Shown here: positions 19,351-28,450 of the stretch, piece by piece
Numbering within the stretch: the first letter of the stretch is position 1
How the letters are laid out: each line of letters opens with the position of its first letter
Assembly (NCBI GenBank): GCA_963791625.1
Contig: CAWBTA010000006.1
Coordinates: forward strand, 1,798,001-1,862,000
From: JANMCE01 sp963791625
Lineage (GTDB): Bacteria > Actinomycetota > Acidimicrobiia > Acidimicrobiales > Ilumatobacteraceae
Length of the DNA stretch: 64,000 bases
Reading direction: 5' to 3'
The notes under the pieces: model-generated
Seen by the model: only the letters and a program-made list of their open reading frames with translations
Told to the model about the DNA's origin: nothing
Databases searched by the model: none
Program-made: the position numbers and the translations under genes

Positions 19351-20373
19351 ATGATGCCAGCGTTCGCCAGCCAGTCTTCCGTCATCGTGATCGGTGCCGG
19401 ACTCACCGGCTTGGTTGCCGCCCGCACCCTGGCCGAACACGATCAACCCTCGACGGTCTTCGACAAGGCCAGGTCGGTTGGTGGCCGCATGGCAACCCGA
19501 CGGCTCGCTGGCATCGGGGGTGCGGTTGCACTGGTCGATCACGGCGCTCAGTTCTTCACGGCCCGTTCACACGAATTCCGAGCCGAGGTCGAGTCGTGGC
19601 TGTCGCTCGGCATCGCCCGTGAGTGGTGCCGCGGCTTTGGTGAGACGCAGGACGGCTACCCCCGTTACTGTGCGCCCGGTGGCATGAACGCCATCACCAA
19701 ATACCTCGCGTCCGGAGCGCTGGTTGCCCTCAACACCGCGGTGCGATCCATCGGCGTTATCGACGAGGGCCTGGTCGTTGCCGCCGACGATGATGCTCGT
19801 CACCTGTGCACGGCTGCTGTGCTCACGCCGCCTGTGCCCCAGTCCCTGGTGCTGTGCGATCAGGGAGGCCTGGCCCTGCCTGACAATGATCGGACCCAGC
19901 TGGAGCAGGTGCGCTACGCCCGATGCCTCGCCCTTCTTGTCACCGTTGACCGACCGGGCCTCATCCGGTCACCCGGAGGCCTGCAGCTGACCGCAAGCCA
20001 GGATCCGACGTTTTCGTTCGTGGCCGACAACCACGCCAAACGGCTTTCGACGGTTCCTGCCCTTACGCTTCATGCCAACGAGCTCATGTCCGAGCGCCAC
20101 TACGACGACCCCGACGAAACGCTCTTGCCTTTCCTGCTGTCGGAGGCACAGCGGTACCTCGACGGCGCTGGTGTGGTGGCCGCGGAAATCAGGCGGTGGC
20201 GATACGCGAGGCCCACCGTGACCTACCCGCAACCATGTCTGTCGATCCAACCAAACGACCGCACGAAGATCGTCTTTGCTGGCGATGCTTTTGGTGAGGC
20301 CAAGGTTGAGGGTGCGTTTCTTTCCGGCCTGGCTGCGGCGCACAGCATGATTGAGAACACCGCGGTCAGCTGA
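19351..20373 (+). CDS. FAD-dependent oxidoreductase, renalase-like (amine oxidase family)
   Basis: A 340-residue flavoprotein from the ATG at 19351. The N-terminal FAD Rossmann motif is SVIVIGAGLTGLVAARTLAE, followed by FDKARSVGGRMATRR, the RxGGR-type motif of the monoamine oxidase/renalase group, and DHGAQFFTARS. The C-terminal FAD contact is IVFAGDAFGEAKVEGAFLSG, with the GD of the family. It probably oxidises a nicotinamide or isoprenoid-type substrate; the actual one is unknown. Proteins like this travel with photolyase and SDR genes in light-stress regulons. The open frame upstream to 18619 is antisense to the SDR and not coding. Its stop overlaps the 3' end of the convergent whiB gene by 8 bases. 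Confidence 0.88.
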   Translation: MMPAFASQSSVIVIGAGLTGLVAARTLAEHDQPSTVFDKARSVGGRMATRRLAGIGGAVALVDHGAQFFTARSHEFRAEVESWLSLGIAREWCRGFGETQDGYPRYCAPGGMNAITKYLASGALVALNTAVRSIGVIDEGLVVAADDDARHLCTAAVLTPPVPQSLVLCDQGGLALPDNDRTQLEQVRYARCLALLVTVDRPGLIRSPGGLQLTASQDPTFSFVADNHAKRLSTVPALTLHANELMSERHYDDPDETLLPFLLSEAQRYLDGAGVVAAEIRRWRYARPTVTYPQPCLSIQPNDRTKIVFAGDAFGEAKVEGAFLSGLAAAHSMIENTAVS

Positions 20374-20734
20374 GGCTTCGGGCGTCGCTGCTTCGCGGCG
20401 GCCGAGGTACGCCGACGGGGGCGTTCAAGCGATATCCGGCCGCCACCCGTTCCTCTTCGTTCTCGCCACCCCACACGCCGTATTCATGATTGACGCGCCC
20501 GTACTCTCGGCACTCAGCCCTCGAGGGGCACATCGCGCAGATTGCGCACGCAGCGGCCTCACGGCGCGTGCGGGAGTCAGGACGTTCACGCAGCGGCGGG
20601 TAGAACAGGTGAGACTGGCCTTTGCACTCAGCCTCGATCATCCACGCAAGATCAGTGAACACCAAACCATCGAACGGCTCAGGAACCATGGTGGCCGCCG
20701 CCGTTGTGATCCGTTTGCGATCCCTTTGGTGCAC
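20366..20734 (-). CDS. WhiB-family iron-sulfur transcription factor
   Basis: Actinobacteria-specific WhiB-like regulator, up to 122 residues, binding a redox- or NO-sensitive [4Fe-4S] cluster through four cysteines: C in AECKGQ, then CAICAMCPSRAEC (C-x2-C-x5-C). The G[VI]WGG turn (YGVWGGENEEER) and basic C-terminal tail are present. GTG at 20734 or ATG at 20689 could be the start; the ATG version begins MVPEPFDGL. The neighbourhood (photorepair genes on one side, hyp genes on the other) would suit a redox or light-stress regulator, but its targets are not visible. A perfect palindrome lies just upstream at 20766-20778. Confidence 0.93.
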   Translation of the reverse strand: MHQRDRKRITTAAATMVPEPFDGLVFTDLAWMIEAECKGQSHLFYPPLRERPDSRTRREAAACAICAMCPSRAECREYGRVNHEYGVWGGENEEERVAAGYRLNAPVGVPRPPRSSDARSLS

Positions 20735-20765
20735 CCGCCCAAAACAGCTCGAATGCAGAAAAGGG

Positions 20766-20778
20766 CACTTGCCAAGTG
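20766..20778. promoter_or_regulatory. 13-bp palindrome upstream of whiB
   Basis: CACTTG-C-CAAGTG, perfect 6-1-6 symmetry, 32 bases upstream of the whiB GTG (77 from the ATG). It is positioned where an operator for the WhiB gene would lie. The binding protein is unknown. Confidence 0.4.
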
Positions 20779-20931
20779 AGTGGCATCATGCCTCATTTCG
20801 TCTGGCCCCGGGTTTTCAGTCCCGATCGAAAGCCGCTTCTTGGTTTACCAAATGTGCGCCGGCGATGAGAGGTCCTCCGGCCGAAGATCCGTCACTCGGC
20901 GCGTTACTCTTGTCACAGTAAAGCGGGCCGG

Positions 20932-21984
20932 TCAGCAGATACGTGGGAGTTGCTCGCCTAAGGGGAGGTCAACGACTCGGCGAGCGCCCAACGAGGTTCG
21001 GGCGACGACGATGCCCGGGTGTTGGTCGGTGACCCGTCCGATGATGACGGCCTCGCGGCCGTGCTCGTGCGCTTGCATGGCGGCCATCACGACGTCGACG
21101 ATTTCGGCCGGCACGATGGCAACGAGCTTTCCCTCATTGGCGATGCTTATCGCATCGAGTCCGAGAAACGAGCAGGCGGCCGCAACCTGCTCCGGGATCG
21201 GCAGCAGCACCTCCTCGAACTCGATGCCGACGCCAGCGGTCGAGGCGATTTCGCACAGGCTGGCGGCCAATCCACCGCGTGTCGGATCACGCAAGACGTG
21301 GATGTCGAGGCTGGCGCCGAGCATCGCAGCGACGAGGCCGTTAAGGGGCGCTGAATCGGTTTCGATCTCGGTGCCGAACTCCAACTGCTCTCGCTTGGAC
21401 ATGACGGCTACACCGTGCAGGCCAATGGGGCCGCTGACGATGACCACGTCGCCCGGCCGGGCCCGGGACGGACGAATATCGACGCCGTCGGGGATCAGCC
21501 CAAAGCCAGACGTGTTGATGTACATGCCGTCAGCCATTCCGGCGTCCACCACCTTGGTATCGCCGGTCACCACCCGCACGCCGGCGAGCTGCGCCGCCTT
21601 GCCCATGGCCTCGGCCACCTGGCCGACGACGGCGAGCGGTATGCCTTCTTCCAGGATGAACCCGGCGCTGAGCGCAACGGCTTGGGCACCGCTCATGGCA
21701 ATGTCGTTGACGGTGCCGTGGATGGCGAGGTCACCAATGCAGCCGCCGGGGAAGAACAACGGCCGCACCACATACGAGTCGGTCGAGAACGCAAGGCGCA
21801 TGCCGCCGACACTGACGAGCGCAGAGTCGCGTTGTTCACCCAGTGAGCCGAACGCGGGCAGGAAGAGATGCTCCACCAGTTCGGCCGAGAGCTTGCCACC
21901 ACCACCGTGACCGATCATGACGCGATCGTGACCGCGCAACGGCAACGGGCAGCTCCAGCCCTCGAAGCCCAGCGGCTCAGCCAA
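20932..21984 (-). CDS. hypE: Hydrogenase maturation protein HypE
   Basis: HypE dehydrates the carbamoyl group placed on its C-terminal cysteine by HypF to a thiocyanate, giving the CN ligands of the [NiFe]-hydrogenase iron. Length 350. N-terminal IGHGGGGKLSAELVEHLFLPAFG, STDSYVV and GDLAIHGTVNDIAMSGA are the AIRS/PurM-type ATP-binding motifs; DPTRGGLAASL is present; the protein ends PRIC, with the essential terminal Cys. It overlaps hypD by 8 bases. Order on the minus strand is hypF-hypC-hypD-hypE. No hydrogenase structural gene, hypA or hypB is in the window. Confidence 0.97.
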   Translation of the reverse strand: MAEPLGFEGWSCPLPLRGHDRVMIGHGGGGKLSAELVEHLFLPAFGSLGEQRDSALVSVGGMRLAFSTDSYVVRPLFFPGGCIGDLAIHGTVNDIAMSGAQAVALSAGFILEEGIPLAVVGQVAEAMGKAAQLAGVRVVTGDTKVVDAGMADGMYINTSGFGLIPDGVDIRPSRARPGDVVIVSGPIGLHGVAVMSKREQLEFGTEIETDSAPLNGLVAAMLGASLDIHVLRDPTRGGLAASLCEIASTAGVGIEFEEVLLPIPEQVAAACSFLGLDAISIANEGKLVAIVPAEIVDVVMAAMQAHEHGREAVIIGRVTDQHPGIVVARTSLGARRVVDLPLGEQLPRIC

Positions 21985-23107
21985 GGCGCACCGGAACTTC
22001 CCCGATCATGGCGACCGGCCCATCAAGTCGTCGATACTGGAAGTACGCGGCGCAAGCGCCCTCGCTCGACACCATCGTGGCGCCAAGGGGACGGCGGGGC
22101 GTGCACTCGTTGCCAAAGGCCTCACACTGATTTGGCTTGATGAGACCCTGCAGCACCTCACCGCTGCGACACAGCGCCGACTCGGGGGAATCGATCGCGC
22201 CAACATCGAATCGGTACTCGGCATCGAAGTCTCGATAGCGAGCGCTCAGCCGCCAACCGCTCTGTGGTATCTCGCCGATGCCGCGCCACTGGCGATCGCA
22301 CACCTCAAAGACATCCTTCAGCATCGCCTGAGCAGGCCCGTTTCCTTCGGGGGTCACCACCCGCGGATAGGCATTCTCGAGTTCGGCCACGCCAGCCTCG
22401 AGCTGCACGACAACCCGGCGAATGCCCTCAAGAACATCGAGCGGTTCAAACCCTGTCACCACGATGGGCACATGGTGTTTTTCGACCAGCGGCCCGTACT
22501 GCCATGAGCCCATGATGGAGCACACATGGCCCGCAGCCAGGAAACCGTCCACCCGGTTGCTGGGCGAGCTGACAATGGCCTCGATGGCGGGCGGTACGAG
22601 TACGTGGCTGACCAGCACCGAATAATTCGTGAGCGCTCGCTGCTTGGCTACATGCACGGACATGGCGTTGGCCGGAGCGGTCGTCTCGAACCCAATGGCG
22701 AAGAACACCACCTGTTTGTCCGGGTTCTCCTCGGCCAACTTCACGGCATCGAGCGGCGAGTACACCACGCGCACGTCACCACCTTCGCTTCGCACCTGGA
22801 ACAGGTCGCAGGCACTTCCGGGCACGCGAAGCATGTCACCGAACGAGCAGAAGATCACCCCCGGTCGACTGGCAATCTCCAACGCTTTGTCGATGACGCC
22901 AAGGGGCGTGACACATACCGGACAACCCGGGCCGTGGATGAGTTCGATCTGCTCAGGCAGCATCTGGTCGATGCCGTTGCGGATGATGGCGTGGGTCTGT
23001 CCGCCGCACACTTCCATGATCGCCCACTTCTTCGTCGTGATACGGGCGATCTCAGCGAACAGGTGAGCGGCCAACTGCGGATCACGAAATTCGTCGAGAT
23101 ACTTCAT
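21977..23107 (-). CDS. hypD: Hydrogenase maturation protein HypD
   Basis: Iron-sulfur scaffold that, with HypC, assembles the Fe(CN)2CO moiety of [NiFe]-hydrogenases. At 376 residues it has family length. Conserved motifs are CGGQTHAI, GPGCPVCVTP, FGDMLRVPGS, GFETTAPANA and the C-terminal cysteine region (LIKPNQCEAFGNEC, SSEGACAAYFQY). It overlaps hypC upstream by 4 bases (ATGA) and hypE downstream by 8, so the four proteins are translationally coupled. Confidence 0.97.
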   Translation of the reverse strand: MKYLDEFRDPQLAAHLFAEIARITTKKWAIMEVCGGQTHAIIRNGIDQMLPEQIELIHGPGCPVCVTPLGVIDKALEIASRPGVIFCSFGDMLRVPGSACDLFQVRSEGGDVRVVYSPLDAVKLAEENPDKQVVFFAIGFETTAPANAMSVHVAKQRALTNYSVLVSHVLVPPAIEAIVSSPSNRVDGFLAAGHVCSIMGSWQYGPLVEKHHVPIVVTGFEPLDVLEGIRRVVVQLEAGVAELENAYPRVVTPEGNGPAQAMLKDVFEVCDRQWRGIGEIPQSGWRLSARYRDFDAEYRFDVGAIDSPESALCRSGEVLQGLIKPNQCEAFGNECTPRRPLGATMVSSEGACAAYFQYRRLDGPVAMIGEVPVRLG

Positions 23108-23370
23108 GGCGTGCTCGCCGGTTGCGCACCGAGTTCCTTGGTGAGGTCGATACCCAGATCGCGAAACATCTGCAGCGTTTCGAGCGCCGACTTCTCGTCA
23201 ACGCGAGCAATGGCGAAGCCGACATGCACGATGACGTATTCGTCCACGACCACGTCGGGGAAGTAGGCGAGGCAGATCTCTTTGCGGATACCGGCGAAGT
23301 CAACCATGGCCATCCGCGTGCCTCGGTCATCTCGAATGTCGATGACCTTTCCGGGTACGGCAAGACACAT
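23104..23370 (-). CDS. hypC: Hydrogenase maturation chaperone HypC
   Basis: Small chaperone, 88 residues, that carries the iron moiety with HypD to the hydrogenase large subunit. It begins MCLAVPGKVIDI, with the essential Cys2, then DFAGIRKEICLAYFPD and YVIVHVGFAIARVDE. The ATG at 23370 has AAAGGA 8 bases upstream and starts 1 base after the hypF stop. The longer open frame to 23481 is not the real N-terminus, since Cys2 must be exposed. Confidence 0.96.
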   Translation of the reverse strand: MCLAVPGKVIDIRDDRGTRMAMVDFAGIRKEICLAYFPDVVVDEYVIVHVGFAIARVDEKSALETLQMFRDLGIDLTKELGAQPASTP

Positions 23371-23371
23371 A

Positions 23372-25660
23372 TCAGTCGTCCTTTCCTTCGTGAGAACCAT
23401 AGGCCCCGATGTACGCCTGCCCCAGCGCGAGCCCGCCGTCATTTGGTGGCACCAGGCGATGCGTTCGGACGTCAAATCCATCTGCTGCGAGCAGGCGTTT
23501 CACCAACGTCATGAGTACCGCGTTCTGGAACACTCCGCCCGACAGCGCCACCGTGCTGAGCCCAGTCGACGATCGATTTCGCAGCGCCACATCGCTCACC
23601 ATGATGGCGACGGCATGGTGGAATCCTGCCGCTATAGAGCCGACCGGAACGCCCGTCCGCAGATCGCTCACCATGCCCGACCACACCGGTGCCGCATCTA
23701 TCTGCAACCCGTTGTGAGCGAAGCTGTAGATCGGATAGTCGTGGAGGAACGACTCCGCAGCAACCTCTAGTTCGATGGCGGCTTGCGCCTCGTAGGTGAT
23801 CCGATGACGAAGACCGAGCAGCGAACTGACCGCGTCAAACAGCCGTCCGATACTCGATGTCGGCACACAGTTGAGACCGCGTTCAAGCTGACGGAGGAGC
23901 AGCCCGCGCTCAATCTCGTTCAACTGGTTGTACGGCGCAAGCTCAGCCGTCCACTCGATACCTGCGGCCCAGAGGTGCGCCAACGCGACCCGACAGGGGT
24001 TGCGTACGGCGGCATCGCCACCGGGAAGTGGCAGGTACTTCAAGTGCGCTAGCCGTTCGAACCTGGTTGCGTTTGCAACCATGAACTCTCCGCCCCAAAT
24101 CGATCCGTCGAGGCCGTAGCCGGTGCCATCAAAGGCCACCCCAAGCACGTCGGCCTGGGGCGGAAGTTGGTGTTCGGCCATCACGGCTGCAATGTGCGCG
24201 TGGTGATGCTGCACCTTGAGCACCGAGCCACCGCGAGCGTCGGCCCACTTCGACGTGCGATAGCCCGGGTGGGCATCGGCCACCACCACCTCTGGCTCAA
24301 CCCGATACATCTCGAGGAAGTGGGCAACCGCGGACTCAAAGGCTTCGATCGTGTCGAGATTCTCCATGTCACCCATGTGCTGGCTGACCCACGCATGCTC
24401 ACCGGCTGCAACACAGAACGTGTTCTTCAGTTCGCCCCCCACCGCCAACACCCTGCCGGTGTTCTGCGGGAAACGCACCGGCAGGGGCGCGAACCCACGG
24501 GAGCGTCGTATGGGCTGAAGCTCTCCATCAACCAGCCGCACAACAGAGTCATCGCACGGCACGTGGATATCGCGGTTGTGGGTAAGGAAACCATCGACAA
24601 CGTCACCGAGGCGATTACGGGCGTCGGCGTCGTGGTAGGCAATCGGCTCTCCGCTGCGGTTGCCGCTGGTCATCACCAGAGGCACCCCGGCGTACTCGAC
24701 CAACAGATGTTGCAACGCCATGCTGGGCAACATCACGCCGATCAGCGGGTTGCCGGGGGCCACCAGAGCCGACACCGGCGAATCGGTTCGAGCTCGCAAC
24801 AGCACGATGGGCCGCGCCGCCAGCAGCAACTGGTCGGCTTCCGCTCGATCAACGAGCGCGACGGAGCGCGCCGGGTCGAGGCCAGCGACCATGACAGCGA
24901 AAGGCTTGTCGCCGCGGCCCTTGCGCAGCCGCAACCCCCTCACGGCTTCGTCGCTCGTGGCATCGCAGCACAGGTGATAACCGCCGACGCTCTTCACCGC
25001 AAGAATCGCGCCGTCACATAACGCGGCGGCAGCCGATCGGATTGGGTCGCCCTCGGACGAGAACGACACCGTCGGACCGCACTGGTGGCAGCCGATTGGT
25101 TGCGCGTGATGACGACGGTCTGCGGGGTTGTCGTACTCGGCTTGGCACGCATCACACATGGGGAATGAGGCCATGGTCGTGTTCGGACGGTCGTAGGGCA
25201 TCGATTGGATGATGGTGAACCGCGGGCCGCAATTGGTGCAGGTGATAAACGGATGACCAAAGCGACGATCAGCGGGATCACGCATCTCGCGAAGGCAGTC
25301 ATCGCAAACCGCTGTGTCAGGTGGCACCAACGTAACCCCGCGGTCTCCGGCAACACTGTCGACAATCACGAAACCCGCAGCACCCGTTACTTCGACGGCT
25401 TCGGCCGTGACATGCTCAACAACGGCCAGCGGTGGTGCCTCCCGATGCAAACGGCGGAGGAACGCTTCTACGAATGCAGCCGATCCCTCGATCTCGATGA
25501 AGACGCCATCGGGATCATTGCCGACACATCCGGCGAGACCCAGTTCGCTTGCGAGGTGGTACACATAGGGGCGAAACCCGACACCCTGAACGATCCCGAA
25601 CACGCGCACGTCGAGGCGCCGGTAGCCGTCTTCGGTGAATTCGACCGTGGTGGGGCTCAC
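23372..25660 (-). CDS. hypF: Carbamoyltransferase HypF
   Basis: Converts carbamoyl phosphate into the carbamoyl group transferred to HypE. Domains in order: acylphosphatase (DVRVFGIVQGVGFRPYVY), two zinc fingers (CDDCLREM with CTNCGP; CDACQAEY with CHQCGP), a YrdC-like domain (KSVGGYHLCCDATSDEAV, RSRGFAPLP) and a Kae1-like domain (VQHHHAHIAAVMAEH, LGVAFDGTGYG, LSGGVFQNAVL). I choose GTG at 25660, giving 762 residues: it has AGGAG seven bases upstream and begins just before the acylphosphatase domain. The open frame to 25765 adds 35 unconserved residues. First gene of hypFCDE; it diverges from the GGDEF-EAL gene. Confidence 0.95.
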   Translation of the reverse strand: MSPTTVEFTEDGYRRLDVRVFGIVQGVGFRPYVYHLASELGLAGCVGNDPDGVFIEIEGSAAFVEAFLRRLHREAPPLAVVEHVTAEAVEVTGAAGFVIVDSVAGDRGVTLVPPDTAVCDDCLREMRDPADRRFGHPFITCTNCGPRFTIIQSMPYDRPNTTMASFPMCDACQAEYDNPADRRHHAQPIGCHQCGPTVSFSSEGDPIRSAAAALCDGAILAVKSVGGYHLCCDATSDEAVRGLRLRKGRGDKPFAVMVAGLDPARSVALVDRAEADQLLLAARPIVLLRARTDSPVSALVAPGNPLIGVMLPSMALQHLLVEYAGVPLVMTSGNRSGEPIAYHDADARNRLGDVVDGFLTHNRDIHVPCDDSVVRLVDGELQPIRRSRGFAPLPVRFPQNTGRVLAVGGELKNTFCVAAGEHAWVSQHMGDMENLDTIEAFESAVAHFLEMYRVEPEVVVADAHPGYRTSKWADARGGSVLKVQHHHAHIAAVMAEHQLPPQADVLGVAFDGTGYGLDGSIWGGEFMVANATRFERLAHLKYLPLPGGDAAVRNPCRVALAHLWAAGIEWTAELAPYNQLNEIERGLLLRQLERGLNCVPTSSIGRLFDAVSSLLGLRHRITYEAQAAIELEVAAESFLHDYPIYSFAHNGLQIDAAPVWSGMVSDLRTGVPVGSIAAGFHHAVAIMVSDVALRNRSSTGLSTVALSGGVFQNAVLMTLVKRLLAADGFDVRTHRLVPPNDGGLALGQAYIGAYGSHEGKDD

Positions 25661-25837
25661 CTGCCATCTCCTCTCGAAGTGGCGCAACGTCGTCAGCCTC
25701 CCACATCTTCCAACGCGTGGTGCGAATGGATCAGAGGGCTCCTCAAGACGCTCTGAGTCGTTCATTTCCTCGCCTCAGCAGGTAGATCTTAACGAGAGTT
25801 GAAGCGCTGACGCCTCTACCCGAGCGCCAGGACGCCG

Positions 25838-28450
25838 ATGGTGGAACCACAGTCTGGACACGCCCGTGCCCCGGACGCCGACGAGGACGCCATGGCCACG
25901 ACCCCCAACTTAGCGTCCGGTGGCAGCCGCCAGACTCGTGTCTTGTTGGCGTACTCGTTGTTCCTCACCGCGCTTGGGGCGGTTTTGCAGCGCCTGCTCG
26001 TCACGTCGACCGGAACCGTCGACGCTCGATTTCACATGGCGTGGCCCCTGTTGTTCATCCTGATGTTCCTCGCCGAGTCGTACCCGGTTCACTATCTGTT
26101 GCGCTCGACGTCCTATTCAGTAACGCTCACCGAAATCCCCTTGGTGCTCGCGTTGCTCGGCGAGCAGCCGCGCCAGATCATGCTTGTCGCTGGACTGGCG
26201 GTGCTGAGCGCCCGGATCATCGTTTGCAAGGGGCGCGGCACAAAACTGCTTTGCAACACGGCACTCACGTTTTTCGAACACGCCACGGCGGTCGCTGTCT
26301 ACCAGTCGATCGGTGGGGGCGCCTCAATCTTGACGCCCAGAACGTGGTTGGCACTCATCACGTCCATTGCGCTGATGAACGTCGTCGGAAACGCCGCGCT
26401 GCATGGCGGACTCCGCATTCTCGGCGAGCGATTCTCTCGGCAAAGCCTCTCCGCTTCCTTGAACTACGTCGCATCCTCAATAGGGCTGAGCGGTCTTGTC
26501 ACCGTGGCCGCGGCGTCGTTTCAGATTTCACCGCTTTCGCTGCCCATGCTTGCTGCCATCGCGGCGATCGTCATCTCCGGCTTCATTCGTTACAGCCGGT
26601 TGCGCCAGCGCTACGAGTCGCTCCGCCTCCTGCACGGTTTCATCTCAGGGATGAGTCGCAGTCACAAGTTCGATGACGTACTCGACAGCGTGCTCGCTCA
26701 ACTCTCCGATGCGATGAATGCCGTCAGTGTCGAGATCGTGCTCCTCGACGGTCCGTCTGCCGGGCATCGTCGATCCTCGGATGGCATGGTGAAGGGGCTT
26801 CCAGCCGAAGGTGACTGGGTCTGGGTGCGCGCCATTGATCAGCAGGAGGCCGTGCTGCTCTCACCCGGGCGCGCCGACTCCGGTGAGGACGACTATCTGT
26901 CACGGCACGGCATCAAGGACCTGATGGTCGCGCCACTCACCGGTGATGAAGGGGTGATCGCACTGTTGGCGGTGTGTAGTAGGTCAGGCGACACGGGAAG
27001 ATTTACCGCCGAAGATCGGGACAACCTTGCGACTATCGCCAAGCACGTGACCGTTGCTGTGCAGAACACCAACCTCATTAGTCGTCTCGGTCAGGAAATG
27101 CAGCACCGAGAACATCAAGCCCTGCATGATTCGCTCACCAACATGGCAAACCGCACCTCGTTCTCCCAGCGCGTGGCCGAACATCTTGATGCTCTCGACG
27201 GGAGCGGCGCAGCATTCGGCGTCGGGATCATCGACCTCAACCGCTTCAAGGAAATCAACGACACCCTTGGTCACGACGTCGGCGACGAGCTTCTCCAAAT
27301 CGCCGCGCAACGGATCTCCAGCAGTCTTCCCCCTGATGCGTTCGCGGCCCGTCTCGGGGGCGACGAGTTTGCCGTCCTCTTTGCGAACGTGGATGACAAG
27401 GCGCAGCTGGCCCAGCGGGCCAAGGTCATCCAGGAGGCATTCTTGGAGCCGTTCGGACTCCGCGACATTCAGGTGCCAATGGACGTCGCGGCTGGCTTCG
27501 CCTTGGCACCCCACGACGGACGTGATCAGAGGGTTCTCCTCAAACGAGCGGAAGTGGCCATGTACGCGGCCAAGGAACAACGAAAGTCAGCGGTGGCTCT
27601 CTACCACCCCGATCAGGAACGATCGGGCGAACGCCAACTCGGCCTCGTGACCGATCTACGAAAAGCAATCGACCACGACCAAGTCATTGCCTTCTACCAG
27701 CCGAAGGCCGACCTGCGAACGGGAGCGATCATTGGCGCTGAGGCGCTGGTGCGCTGGAACCACGATCGCCTGGGTTGGGTCCGCCCCGACGAGTTCATTC
27801 CGCTCGCCGAGCACACGGGTCTCATCGGATCGCTCACCAGCCGCATGCTCCAGCAAGCGATCGAGCAATGCGCCGGATGGCGATCACTTGGGCACCCGAT
27901 CAGCATCGCCGTCAACATCTCGCACCGCTCTCTGGAGGACCCGGGTTTCACCAACGAGATTGCGTCTCTCCTGTGGCGCTACAACCTGCCGGCCGACGCC
28001 CTTACCCTCGAAGTGACGGAGAGGGGTTTGGTGGAGGATGCCGGAGATGTCCGCTCCACCATGCGTACGCTCCGCGAGACAGGAGTGCGATTCTCGATCG
28101 ATGACTTCGGCACCGGTTACTCCTCGCTCTCGTACCTCGCACGACTTCACGTGAACGAGGTCAAGATCGATCGCTCCTTCGTGAAGGACCTGTTGCACTC
28201 TGCTTCGAGTCGAACCATCGTGAGCGCCGTTGTGCAGATCGCCCGCAGCCTCGACCTCACGACGGTTGCCGAAGGCATCGAGGATCGCGCCACGTGGGAC
28301 ACCCTTGTGGACCTTGGTTGCGACAACATGCAGGGGTATGTGCTTTCACCGGCGTTGGCGTCGGGGGCGTTCCTCACACTCCTCAACGAGCACGACCCCA
28401 GCCTGTGGCACGTTCGCCCGGCCCTGGCCCGACGAAGCGAGGCCGTCTAG
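25838..28450 (+). CDS. Membrane GAF-GGDEF-EAL cyclic-di-GMP enzyme
   Basis: An 870-residue c-di-GMP turnover protein. Residues about 35-250 contain seven or so hydrophobic helices (MASE-like sensor), then a GAF-type domain (about 265-430: FDDVLDSVLAQLSDAMNAVSV, FTAEDRDNLATIAKHV). The diguanylate cyclase domain has an intact RLGGDEFAV (about 505), and the phosphodiesterase domain an intact EALVRW (about 633), ITEVTER-type motif (TLEVTERGL) and DDFGTGYSSL (about 755). Both activities may therefore be real. Input signal unknown. Its stop overlaps that of the convergent CoA-transferase gene by 4 bases. The true start could be one of several codons near 25838-25892. Confidence 0.92.
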   Translation: MVEPQSGHARAPDADEDAMATTPNLASGGSRQTRVLLAYSLFLTALGAVLQRLLVTSTGTVDARFHMAWPLLFILMFLAESYPVHYLLRSTSYSVTLTEIPLVLALLGEQPRQIMLVAGLAVLSARIIVCKGRGTKLLCNTALTFFEHATAVAVYQSIGGGASILTPRTWLALITSIALMNVVGNAALHGGLRILGERFSRQSLSASLNYVASSIGLSGLVTVAAASFQISPLSLPMLAAIAAIVISGFIRYSRLRQRYESLRLLHGFISGMSRSHKFDDVLDSVLAQLSDAMNAVSVEIVLLDGPSAGHRRSSDGMVKGLPAEGDWVWVRAIDQQEAVLLSPGRADSGEDDYLSRHGIKDLMVAPLTGDEGVIALLAVCSRSGDTGRFTAEDRDNLATIAKHVTVAVQNTNLISRLGQEMQHREHQALHDSLTNMANRTSFSQRVAEHLDALDGSGAAFGVGIIDLNRFKEINDTLGHDVGDELLQIAAQRISSSLPPDAFAARLGGDEFAVLFANVDDKAQLAQRAKVIQEAFLEPFGLRDIQVPMDVAAGFALAPHDGRDQRVLLKRAEVAMYAAKEQRKSAVALYHPDQERSGERQLGLVTDLRKAIDHDQVIAFYQPKADLRTGAIIGAEALVRWNHDRLGWVRPDEFIPLAEHTGLIGSLTSRMLQQAIEQCAGWRSLGHPISIAVNISHRSLEDPGFTNEIASLLWRYNLPADALTLEVTERGLVEDAGDVRSTMRTLRETGVRFSIDDFGTGYSSLSYLARLHVNEVKIDRSFVKDLLHSASSRTIVSAVVQIARSLDLTTVAEGIEDRATWDTLVDLGCDNMQGYVLSPALASGAFLTLLNEHDPSLWHVRPALARRSEAV

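Noticed and set aside
25661..25765. N-terminal extension of HypF
   Set aside because: No conservation; the strong ribosome site AGGAG precedes the GTG at 25660.
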